This document shows, piece after piece, positions 55,085-64,000 of a stretch of 64,000 bases of DNA. The number at the start of each line of letters is the position of its first letter. Positions within the stretch are counted from its first letter, which is position 1. Where the stretch lies: positions 29,547,362 through 29,611,361 of the forward strand of contig NC_060886.1 in assembly GCF_014805685.1 (NCBI RefSeq), in the 5' to 3' direction. The stretch comes from Silurus meridionalis (taxonomy: Eukaryota; Chordata; Actinopteri; Siluriformes; Siluridae). Made by a program: the position numbers and the translations under genes. A model generated the notes under the pieces. That model did not search any database. It was given only the letters and a program-made list of their open reading frames with translations, and was not told the DNA's origin.

Positions 55085-55720
55085 GTTGAAAGTAAATGTC
55101 GACCGATTAATCGGGCTGATTCTTTTTCCTTTTTTTTTATTATTATTAACCAATTGTGCTAAAAATTAGGCCGATTATTAGGCAGGTGCCTCTGACAGAC
55201 AAAAATAGCAAAACTCGAATATACCAGCAGGTGGCAGCAGTCTGTATTCGGCATCAAAACAGGGAAAGTGGAAGCGCTAGAACTATGGATATATAAACGT
55301 TTGCCGGGACCAGTGCTAACAGATTCGTGTACTGTAGCTTTGCAAAGACAAGTGCAAGAATGTCGAATAGCCAATCGGCGATTCGATACGCAGAATCTAG
55401 AAAGAACGCAGAAAACTAAAGCCGACTGACGCTCCAAATAGCAAGTTCTGATCCTTTGTTCTTAATGTAGCTTTATATATTTCATAGGTTAAATATGATG
55501 CTACATTTGGAGAAAGAACACGAGTAACTTTCTGGATCTAGGTTGGCAAGACTTTAACCAGGTGTAGTTTAGGCTACAGGAAGGAACGGGGACCAAATCC
55601 TGCTAAAAGCGAACTGATTGGAAAGGCTTTTGATAAATGTTAAAGAAAATCGGCGTAAAACCCTTATTTCTAAATATCGGCAAGAGAAAAACCCATATCA
55701 GTCGCCCCCTAGTGGTAATG
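55085..55720. mobile_element. Dispersed element with ATCGG-rich ends
   Basis: Left end cgaccgattaatcgggctga; right end aatcggcgtaaaaccc, aaatatcggcaag and atcagtcgccccctagtg. A frequent fish repeat carries such ends. The interior (55240-55440) is GC-richer, without a supportable frame. Confidence 0.45.
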
Positions 55721-56439
55721 GCTCTGAGGTCAGTTCCAGTAACACTGCACACTTGCTGGCAGAATTCACTCATGATCATGATGAGTCTATTTTAGAGCAC
55801 AAATTTCAAGTGTCTGAACGTGGCAGTGGGAGTTTTCAAAGTGACTAAACATTTTAGTTTGTGCATTCTGAAGTTCAGAAAAACTCCACCTACTCCACAG
55901 AGCTCTGCATATTGGGCATGAGTTTGTAGAGGCAGTCCATGAATCATACATCAAACCTTGACAGAAATTTAGCATTAGAAACCCAACATAACATTAAAAA
56001 GCAATTGACACGTGCAAGAAAACATGTCGCCATGCGCCAAAGGTCCGCCCACGCTATTCTGTGTGAAAAACAGATGATTTCGCTTCAAGTGCAGTAGATA
56101 AAGAATTCATAAATAGGTTCGAAACAGATTTCAGAAATGCTAGATATAAAAAGAGAGAAGTCAAAGAGAACCGAACTTTTGATATTGTTTTGTCTTGTTT
56201 TTCCTCAGATTTTAATTAAATAAAAATATTTGAAATAAAAAGGGATCCTTGTTTGATGCTGATCTTAATAATAATAATAATCTTTATTTTATATAGTGCC
56301 TTTAGAAGGCAATAAAAAATTAAATCAATATTTATAATAATAATAAAAAGATATTATTATTAAATAAATAAAATAAGTAAATAAACATCAAAAATCCTCT
56401 GAAAACTACCCTGAAAAACTAAGTTTTGTGAATGAGGGA
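55721..56439. other. No recognisable feature
   Basis: Unique sequence, with (aat)n-rich stretches at 56268-56385. Confidence 0.45.
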
Positions 56440-57060
56440 TTGAGCAAGTTCCTGTCTAAGAACCTTGACAAAGATGGAAGCCAGTGGTTGAGCCATCATC
56501 TTCAAGTACAAGCAGATGAAGGATATACATTGGGTGCCTTTTAAACGCTTGAAAGCACCAAGCTGTCCAAAAATTGGACAGAGAATGAAAAGTTTTGTGG
56601 ACAAATTGGACATTTTAGTCTCTGAAAGAAGAACTTGTGGAAATACGAAGACCAGGAGAGAAGACGTGATCAGACTGCCTCACCCCCACCCTCAAACATG
56701 GAGGTGGAAGTCTAGTGCTTTGGGGTTGTTTTGGAGCAGGGAAGGTTGGAGACTAATTCCGAGGATTCCGGAGGAACCAACATGGCAACCATTCTATACT
56801 TAAACACCATGCAATTACATCTGGACTGTGTTCGAAGCGTACATCCAAGCTCTGAAAGCGTTATTTAGCTCGGCTGGAGTGTTATCTTTCTTCAGACACT
56901 GCACCTAAATCCTATTGAACTGCTCTGGGATGGGCTGGATTGTCAGAAAGGAACCTCATAAAAACCACTGAAGAACTTTCCCAAGTTTCATGCCTATTTT
57001 TCATGTTAAAGGAAGATTTTTCAATGCAAATAAAGTGGAACATCTGGACATTTTTATATA
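56440..57060 (+). mobile_element. Tc1-like element (third family), plus orientation
   Basis: Transposase-like pieces: HGGGSLVLWGCFGAG (about 56698-56742) and, after frameshifts, the DLNPIELLWD-equivalent cctattgaactgctctggga. It shares ggagcagggaaggttggaga and gaaccaacatggcaaccatt with 46440-46970 on the other strand. Confidence 0.86.
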
Positions 57061-57825
57061 TTTAAATGTTTTGGTTCAAAGCAAATCTTTATACCATTAA
57101 ATGACCTTGTTTGCTGCATAAATACAAAAGGAGCATTCATGTGTTTCTCAAAAACATCCAACACCAGGTGTATGAGCAAGAAAATAACGCATAATAAATT
57201 GCGCAGGATTCAAACAAAACTCGCAAAAGAATACAATAAATACAATGAACGCATTTAAGGAGTCGTTCGGAATCATAAGGTTTTCGCACGAGACCGACCT
57301 CCACTCATATTCCCCCGATTTCAGAGTGTTATTTGACGTTAGCGGGGGTTTGCCACAGTACGCCTAACAAGAAGCCCTCTTTTGTATGCCGTCCCGAACA
57401 ACAGAACGCAGCCTTTTCAACGCGAGCATCTTGACGATTGATGAGACAAGATGCTGTCAGATGAGCACCAATGCAGACGAGCTGTCAATCAAGTGTCGAC
57501 AGGGCCCGTGGCATCCGAAGTTCTCCGCTGGCAGATGGTCAATGAACACATCAGCATGTGTCGTGTTGCACCACTAGTGACTGGAACTTAAATCCGAAGC
57601 CAGACGACTGACTGGGACGTCTGGAATCACATAAAAACGAACACGACAAATGATACGAGATTATTTGTGTGGGCTGAACAGGTTGTTTTTCCGAAGATGA
57701 ATTGACTGAATATGACAGGAGAGGACATAGAAGCATCAAGTCATCGGGGTGACTCATGTTTTTCGATGATACTCAGTATTCCGTGATGGTGAGCAAGCTT
57801 TCTAATGCGTTGAAGCTAAATACTG
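57061..57825. other. Unique sequence
   Basis: 57290-57560 is balanced and non-repetitive and may hold regulatory DNA. No exon recognised. Confidence 0.4.
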
Positions 57826-58190
57826 TAGTAGTGGATTTTTCCAGCCATATGTGGTGCTTCCTGAAATTGTTAGCACAGTGTTGTGTGTTTGGGTGTGTTA
57901 GCATGAAATTTGAACTTGACTTCAGCTAGAAGTCAGCTTCATGAAGATATTCTTAACACGGGGTTGGAGTGGAAGATCTCCTGCTATAGAGCTCCAAATG
58001 TATTAAACATCTTTGAGATCATTGTGAAATCTGAACCTGAAATCTCCACAAATCTGCACAAACACACTCTGAAATTGAGTGGAACATCTCCCCAGAAGAG
58101 TGGAGGATATTATAAGAGCAAATGGAGACCAAATATGACTAAAGTATGTATAAATCCAGTGGTTGCACGTCCACAAAACTTTAGCTATAT
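57826..58190 (+). mobile_element. Tc1-derived element, nearly full length
   Basis: Contains ggatttttccagccatatgt, gtgttagcatgaaatttgaa, ggagtggaagatctcctgct, ggaacatctccccagaagag and tggttgcacgtccacaaaac. The region of the usual cctcacctacatcag phrase is deleted. Confidence 0.87.
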
Positions 58191-59039
58191 TAGCTCACTC
58201 AATAACATGAGTTTAGAAAAAAAAGTTTATTGAACAAGTAGAATTTTACGGAAGTCCTAAAAGGCCATGAATTATAATGTTTAATTATTTTTTGATCGCG
58301 ACTTCATTCTTTTGTGTATTCGGCATAGGAGCATGTTCTAATGGCGGCATCGTAGATAATAACGTAATTTTTAAAAAAAAAGTCGTGATCACTAGAAAAA
58401 GACTTTTTAGTCGAAATCAGGAGCAAATTAACTCGACAAGAAGGGAAAAAAAAAAAGCTAACACATGGCCTGAGAAATTCTGGACCATTTTATGTAGCAA
58501 AGCAATTTTTTTGCTAACGTAGCAGCAGATTTTCTGGAAGCAGCACACTTTTTATTTTAAAGTATATTCTTTTTAAAAGGTTTTCAATTACAGGATGTTC
58601 ATTACCGAATGTGCATCAAAACACAGAACTACGGTGCATAGAAATTCCGTTTAAATAACTCTTTCAATTCTTCCGCGAGCGTTTTCCTTTCTCGCGAATG
58701 CTAATTTGTCCGTATGGAATGTATATGTTTTGGACAGATTCCAATTTTGACTATTTTTATTTCTTTATTTATTTTTTGGATCGACTCTATGATGCGCCGG
58801 AGATAAAAAAAAAAAAAAAAAAGGGGGGGGGAGGAATACTGTAGATGCTGTAGATTTCAAGCATTTGAAATTCAATCCTTGAAGACCGATGCAAATCTAA
58901 TCTAAATGAATAAGGGGATTTTGTATAGTTTTATAGAGGGGACAGAGTCCAATTACATCTATAGGATATCATAAGCGAGTTTGCTGTAAATCTGTTAACA
59001 TTTAAAAAATTAATTCTACTCAAAAATGAATAATGGATT
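58191..59039. other. AT-rich unique sequence with poly-A/poly-G tract
   Basis: 58806-58831 is a run of about 18 A followed by 8 or 9 G. No exon recognised. Confidence 0.5.
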
Positions 59040-59270
59040 CAAATTGGGTTCGCAGATTGCAGTTACCGTGGGCACTGACCAGCGAGGCGCTATTATTGCT
59101 TCTAATCTCACCGCTGCTTATAAGACAAGGCAGAAGAAATGAGGCGATTTTATTCGAATGAACTTGCCCTGATTGATGCCGAGAAACTAATCTTGTCTTT
59201 TGTCTTTACTTTCAAAGGGGCCACTCGCAATCACACGAGGACAATCCGAGATCTAAACGCTTCTTTGAGT
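59040..59270. other. Candidate conserved non-coding element
   Basis: Non-repetitive, balanced sequence with dense transcription-factor-like cores (gcgctattattgcttctaat, gagaaactaatcttgtcttt). Strongest candidate near the right end. Inference from texture only. Confidence 0.4.
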
Positions 59271-60079
59271 CTCCTCATCTACTATTTGCGACTTATTTAA
59301 ATGAAAGAAAAAAAAATGAAAGGATGAGGGAAAAAAAAAGAGAGAGGGACGAGATCTCAAAGTTTTGGGTATCTTCAATTGAATTCCCATTTGAAGTGCT
59401 CTACTAATCCTGCTCTCTGATGTATTGCACGGTAGGATCCTATTCTCCGGGAGATTTGTCATAATATTCGGCTTCGGGTAGATCCATTTCCTTCCTGTCG
59501 GAGGCCTTTTATCTTGATCATACCTCTCTACTTTGCTTCATTTCCATAATTGCGCACAATGGAGGTTCTTCCCTGCTTCGTCTGCTTCCTTCCATGTCCC
59601 CTTCCCCAAATACAAATAATGTCATTACCTCACTATAATACTAATGCGGACTAATCTGGACGGGCAGGTGAAAGGAAATGTACAGTACGCAGCATCTCGA
59701 GAAGCTATTATCCAATAGCATTAATCATCAGGCCACTCGAAGGAAAAACGATTGCAGCGTGAACACTTGCGATTGATGCTATTAATAAATACTGATGTAT
59801 AGCATTTAGGTTGCAGATAATCAGAGTGCTGGGTAACAGCTATATTATAGTTGCAGTCTCATGAGGTTCTGCTGCCAACTGTGCTGTGGACTCGTGAATA
59901 TGACGACATGCTAATCGTACATTACTGTTCTTTTATTTAAGTGGCTTCCCAGTGAGAAAGGTGAGAACCTCCACATTAAATTCCTGTGACCAACTGAATA
60001 CATTGTGATTTTAATTGAAAATATGTTTGATGCATTCATCTTTTTGAAAGATATTTAAAAATATACACCGATGCATGTA
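59271..60079. other. Unique sequence, second candidate conserved block at 59640-59830
   Basis: 59700-59830 contains ttatccaatagcattaatca and cttgcgattgatgctattaa, homeodomain/CCAAT-like cores arranged as a loose inverted pair. Confidence 0.35.
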
Positions 60080-60535
60080 CAACAACAACATTCTAATTGC
60101 CCCATTAGGGGGCGCCATAGCGGATCATCCATCTCCATACCACCCTGTCCTCTACATCTGCCTCTTTCACACCATCTACCTGCATGTCTTCCCTCACCAC
60201 ATCCATAAACCTCCTCCTTGGCCTTCCTCTTTTCCTCCTTCCTGGTGGCTCCATCCTCAGCATTCTCCTACTGATATACCCCATGTCCCTCCTCTGCACA
60301 TGTCCAAACCATCTCAATCTCACCTCCCTCACCTTGTCTTCAAAACATCCTACATGCGCTGTCCTTCTAATAAACTGGTTTCTAATTCTGTCCATCGTCG
60401 TCACTCCCAACGAAAACCTCAACATCTTCAGCTCTGCTACCTCCAGCTCCACCTCCTGTCTTTTACCCAATGCCACTGTCTCTAAACCATACAACATCTC
60501 AGGTCTCACCACAGTCCTATAAACCGTTCTAACAT
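60080..60535 (-). mobile_element. RTE-like LINE, 3' end of ORF and tail
   Basis: An open minus-strand frame of 136 codons reads VRPEMLYGLETVALGKRQEV, then LRFSLGVTTMDRIRNQFIRR, LRWFGHVQRRD and KRGRPRRRFMDVV, ending with a stop at 60105. This is the C-terminal part of a non-LTR retrotransposon polyprotein of the kind annotated in many fish as RTE-type. It lacks the RT core and is 5' truncated. The 3' tail gatccgctatggcgccccct ends in a (gtt)n run at about 60080-60090. The frame is undamaged, so this copy is younger than the L2 relic. Confidence 0.85.
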
Positions 60536-61099
60536 AATATAACTAGCGTAAAATATGATTGGATTCTATTAATTTCAATGTTTTGTTTTAGAGGGTCCCT
60601 GCCCAATCGGGCCCAAGGGGTCTTTGAACTGAAAAACCGTAAAGACGTCTGCAATAAGGCAAGTGTCATGGAGAACAGACTCAACTGCATGATCACACTC
60701 ATCCACAGCAGCAAGAATATTATATTTAAAGCAGATTCTGCTGAATCGGATTCAGTCTGGGTAGATAATTTGCGCAGCAGAGCGAGTCCGGGTGTAAAGT
60801 GCAGCTTGTACATTAACGCTGCCAAATTCAGGTTCAAATGCAAAGAGTTTAAAGCATGCAAAGAAAATGTGGTGCACCAAGTCTTAACAAGGCAGCAGCT
60901 GATTTTACTGAGTAGTTCTACCACCTACCTGGGCAAATTAGAATCAGCTGGGTAGGCACAAGTAGACAAACGTCTCTCCTAGAGACAAAAACCTCTCCCA
61001 AGACTTTGCAACACAATGGTGACTCTACATAGCAATGCTCCTGGTTACCAATGGATTCCAACTTCCAAATGTTGGACACCATTATCTTCGCTCCACCAT
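60536..61099. other. Unclassified sequence with an open frame
   Basis: A 125-codon plus-strand frame (60578-60955) and a 131-codon minus-strand frame overlap. Neither has a recognisable domain, signal peptide or splice context. It may be a decayed repeat. Confidence 0.4.
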
Positions 61100-61280
61100 C
61101 CAGAAGGTCAGAATGTTTGTCAGAAGAGTAGCCCAAGAGCTTAGGAACATTTGGAAAGAGCTCCCAAAAAGACGTGGAAGCTGCAGGTACAGTTGTCAGA
61201 GATTAAACAATAATATAAGCGACGCAATTCACCAACACGGCCTCCATGCGTACCACCCCACAAGACTCAATTATTGAATA
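61100..61280 (+). mobile_element. Tc1-like transposase N-terminal fragment
   Basis: The frame reads RRVAQELRNIWKELPKRRGS and then IHQHGLHAYHPTR, corresponding to the second helix-turn-helix of Tc1-like transposases (family form K-GLHGR-PRRKPLL). It ends in a stop at about 61277. Confidence 0.72.
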
Positions 61281-61442
61281 AAAGGCATGTGGGGATGTTG
61301 CTACATAGGATTCGGAGTGCCGTTTTTATTAATAATGGAGCCTTCCAGGGGGAGCGTGCATGAAGGACGTGGCGGTGGAGAGAACTGCTGCTTTGTAAGT
61401 GTGTTTAATTAACGAAAAAAAATAATAATAATTCGATGTCAT

Positions 61443-61489
<47 letters not shown>
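61443..61489. repeat. (AT)n microsatellite
   Basis: About 22 units of at followed by poly-T. Confidence 0.95.
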
Positions 61490-61491
<2 letters not shown>

Positions 61492-63469
61492 TTTAGTTTT
61501 TTTTTTAACTCTTTCATATTTTAATATTAAATATTTAATATTTTTAACGCTTAAATATTCCCAATGCAAACATTATAGTTTATCACTGATTTATTTTAAT
61601 ATATAATTTCTATTTATCAAATTTATTTATTTGATATATCTGACAAATAAATAAAATTAAAAAGCAATTTTTTTATTTACTTTTTAATTTATTTGAATAG
61701 CTTTTATATGTATTTATATCATTTTTCGATATTTCATATATACATACATACAGGAATCAGGAAATATCAGGAAATGAAAAATATCCAGAATTTTGGAAAT
61801 AATGGACTAAATATACTCATGCTAGCATAAGCCCTCCAGTCCAGGATAAAGCACTTAATGCAACTGAACAAATGGATAAATGCAATCGCCTGTCTCGAGG
61901 AGTCCATGTGCAGAAACATGTACTTATGGTCAAGTGGGTCACATTGTGAACATCCATTATGAACCAGGCACATCAAAGTTTTTCTTTTTATATAAATATG
62001 AACATTAAGTACTCCTGCTTCCATTCTTGAACAAAGCCTTCGCTCTGCTCTTTGTTTAGGTTTGAATGGGGAAATTGCATCAGACCACAATGTTCGCTGA
62101 GTGAATCCTGCTGGGTGTTGCCTCGGTCCCTCGGCCTTCTAATGAGCTTTATTTGAGCGTATAAAGTATCGCGTCGGCCCTTACAGTCGTGGTGTGGGTT
62201 TCCCTATGGGCAAATATACAAGAGGCGATAACACAGGTAAGTTAAGACCAGTATTGAAATCTGTGTTGAGGAGGAATGTATTCCGTCTGACATAAAAAAA
62301 AAAAAAATCTCTGAAGCGCTGGTGGTTTTATAAGTCCCTTTCCAATAAAAAGGATCAACATCCAGCTATTTAAGGCCGTGCGTCTATTAAAGCAATATAC
62401 ACTCAGTCTTGACAAGCTTCATCATACACTCATACAAGTTCATACCATGAATACGAGTATTTTGGAAGATTCACGTGCCTTCTATAAACCTTAATGAAGC
62501 TGTGTTGCTTGTAAAGAAGTGATTAGGCCCCTTCTTGTCCCAGAGCCAAAAGCTAACGAATATCCACTGAGTCCACAAGCTTGTTTGCCATCTCAGCACG
62601 CTTCATTTTTTTACAGGCAGAGTGTAGATATGAGACTGGAGGCGAGCTGCACTTGGGTCTCTAAAGATCACTGAAACTCGAGTAAACAAAGGGCTTGTCA
62701 CTGATGAAGGGGGTTGTTTCGACACACACTTGTGCTACACTTTTCTCCGGGTTTGATTTTTGATGGGCACAGAACACCTTACAAAACTAGTCTTTACAAG
62801 GCATGCTTTTGTTTTGTTTTTTTCTCCTCAAAACTAATTCATAGATACAAAAAAAACAAGCAAAAGAAGGTTTTTTCTCAATGGGGACAAAACTGATGTG
62901 TCTTGAGATTCCCTGCGAAAATATTTTCATTATTACTCACAATCTGGCAACTTTTATTCGTTAAAAATAATGGAACGTTTGACTGATTGTTTAAACAATT
63001 AATGCTTTTGAATGTTTACTTTTAAAAGTCCTGGGTTTCACCTGCAACGACGGCATTTGTTAGATAATTAGTTTAATTAGCATAGGATAAACCAAAAGGA
63101 AGACAAGTGAGCTGTCTATAGGGGAAAGCAAATGAATTTAAAGCTGGAAAAAATGAGACATCGCTCGGAGTTGATGCACAAGCAATGGGCAAAGCCGATA
63201 CTACTAACGATTCTAACTATACTATGTAAATAAATAATTTAATCGTAGGCATGGATCAGTACGAGAAAAAAAAAACCAAGAAAGCTGTTGATGAATATTG
63301 TAATATTGTAAGAGCTGTGAAGAAAAACCCCCCAAATCAACAATCGGTGTTTTCAGCAATATGCGCCACAGAGCAGGTGTGAATAAATACACAATTTACA
63401 CAAATTATAAGAAAAAAAACACAAGATGCAGTAAAAACTGACACTTATAGAGAACATTTTAATCATTCT
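61490..63469. other. AT-rich then unique sequence, no feature recognised
   Basis: 61490-61760 is very AT-rich with many ttta/aata motifs. 62100-62230 and 63000-63240 are unique and balanced. I see no repeat family, exon or RNA gene in this 2-kb stretch. Confidence 0.45.
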
Positions 63470-63550
63470 TTATCACCACATCATCTGTGTAAAGCTGCTT
63501 TGGGACAATGTTCATTGTTAAAAAGCGCAAAACAAATGCAAATTGAATTA
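63470..63550 (-). repeat. Interspersed repeat R, fragment
   Basis: Complement reads gcgctttttaacaatgaaca and ttgtcccaaagcagctttac, the 5' part of the family seen at 41745, 47547 and 47990. Confidence 0.75.
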
Positions 63551-63599
63551 TGTGGAGAAAGAAAGGATCAGCTCATGATCCAAAGCATACAAAGTCATT

Positions 63600-64000
63600 G
63601 GTCAAGTTTGAAAGTGTCATGGCTTGGACGTTTAGACCATATTTGGTTGCAAACTGTTCTACAAAGTTGGAGGGACAGTTGTGAAGGACGTCTTTGGACG
63701 TTGTAGCACTACATTTTCCATTCAGTTGAACTTTAAGACCCAAACCTGCTTTACATGGGTTGGAATGCAAGATGTCCTGCTATAGATCTTTGACTTCAAC
63801 CCTATTGAACATCTTTGGGATGAATGTGAACCTGCACCCCAGTTCCTACTCACCTTCTCACCTACATCAATCCCTGACTTTACTAACTGGCTGAATGAGC
63901 ACAAATCTCCACAAAATGAAGATTAAACAGGAACAGGAAATGAGGATTAAATGTGGTCTGGGGTGTTTAGAAGGAACAGACTAATCCAGTGGCCAGGTGT
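63600..64000 (+). mobile_element. Tc1-derived element, cut by the window edge
   Basis: Contains ggaatgcaagatgtcctgct, cttcaaccctattgaacatc, cctacatcaatccctgactt, gctgaatgagcacaaatctc and ends ccagtggccaggtgt, the beginning of the terminal repeat. The C-terminal HLPRRVE block is deleted. Confidence 0.87.

Noticed and set aside
60578..60955. 125-codon plus-strand frame beside the LINE
   Set aside because: An equally long frame is open on the other strand, and neither resembles a known protein; could be an uncharacterised repeat, but I cannot support a gene.

Overview
The window looks like a stretch of a teleost fish nuclear chromosome. Almost nothing in it reads as continuous coding sequence. 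It is crowded with families typical of fish genomes: short Tc1-derived DNA transposons, hAT-like MITEs, tRNA-derived SINEs, L2-like and RTE-like LINE remnants, and long tetranucleotide and dinucleotide microsatellites. The abundance of one short Tc1-derived family together with the tRNA-SINE carrying a 'gtaagtcgctctggata' tail would fit an otophysan fish such as a catfish, but that is inference only. No bacterial, phage or CRISPR feature is present.

The only host coding exon I can support is on the minus strand at 11610-11691. It has a strong Kozak ATG, a 27-codon signal peptide and a consensus GTAAGT donor in phase 1, and it lies in a GC-rich, CpG-containing island (about 11610-11950). Positions 1-11609 would then be its first intron, and the rest of the window lies 5' of the gene. 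Directly upstream of the presumed start is a 1.1-kb (CT)n/(CA)n array at 11952-13049. I cannot name the gene; a signal-peptide exon ending in phase 1 is usual for Ig-superfamily and other extracellular modular proteins.

Layout. 0-9 kb: intron with Tc1 fragments, a TIR element (4462-5255), a perfect 45-bp inverted repeat (7182-7288), a hAT-like MITE (7304-7634) and SINEs. 9.9-13.7 kb: microsatellites around the exon and promoter. 14.2-15.9 kb: tandemly duplicated Tc1 ends. 17-29 kb: GATA/GGAT repeats, Tc1 copies, a 180-bp tandem array, SINE fragments and some conserved-looking unique DNA. 29.85-32.0 kb: the most striking structure, two arrays of one ~30-bp minisatellite facing each other as a ~2-kb imperfect palindrome with higher-order periods. 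33-45 kb: GATA/GGTA arrays, local duplications, a hAT-like MITE, a dead L2-like reverse transcriptase and nested insertions. 45-64 kb: a 12-bp minisatellite, several Tc1 families, clustered SINEs, a tRNA-Glu SINE dimer and an RTE-like LINE 3' end that shares its tail with that SINE.

About two dozen copies of the short Tc1-derived element are scattered through the window in both orientations. All are decayed, and no intact transposase or reverse transcriptase remains. Boundaries of repeats were read by eye and can be off by some tens of bases.
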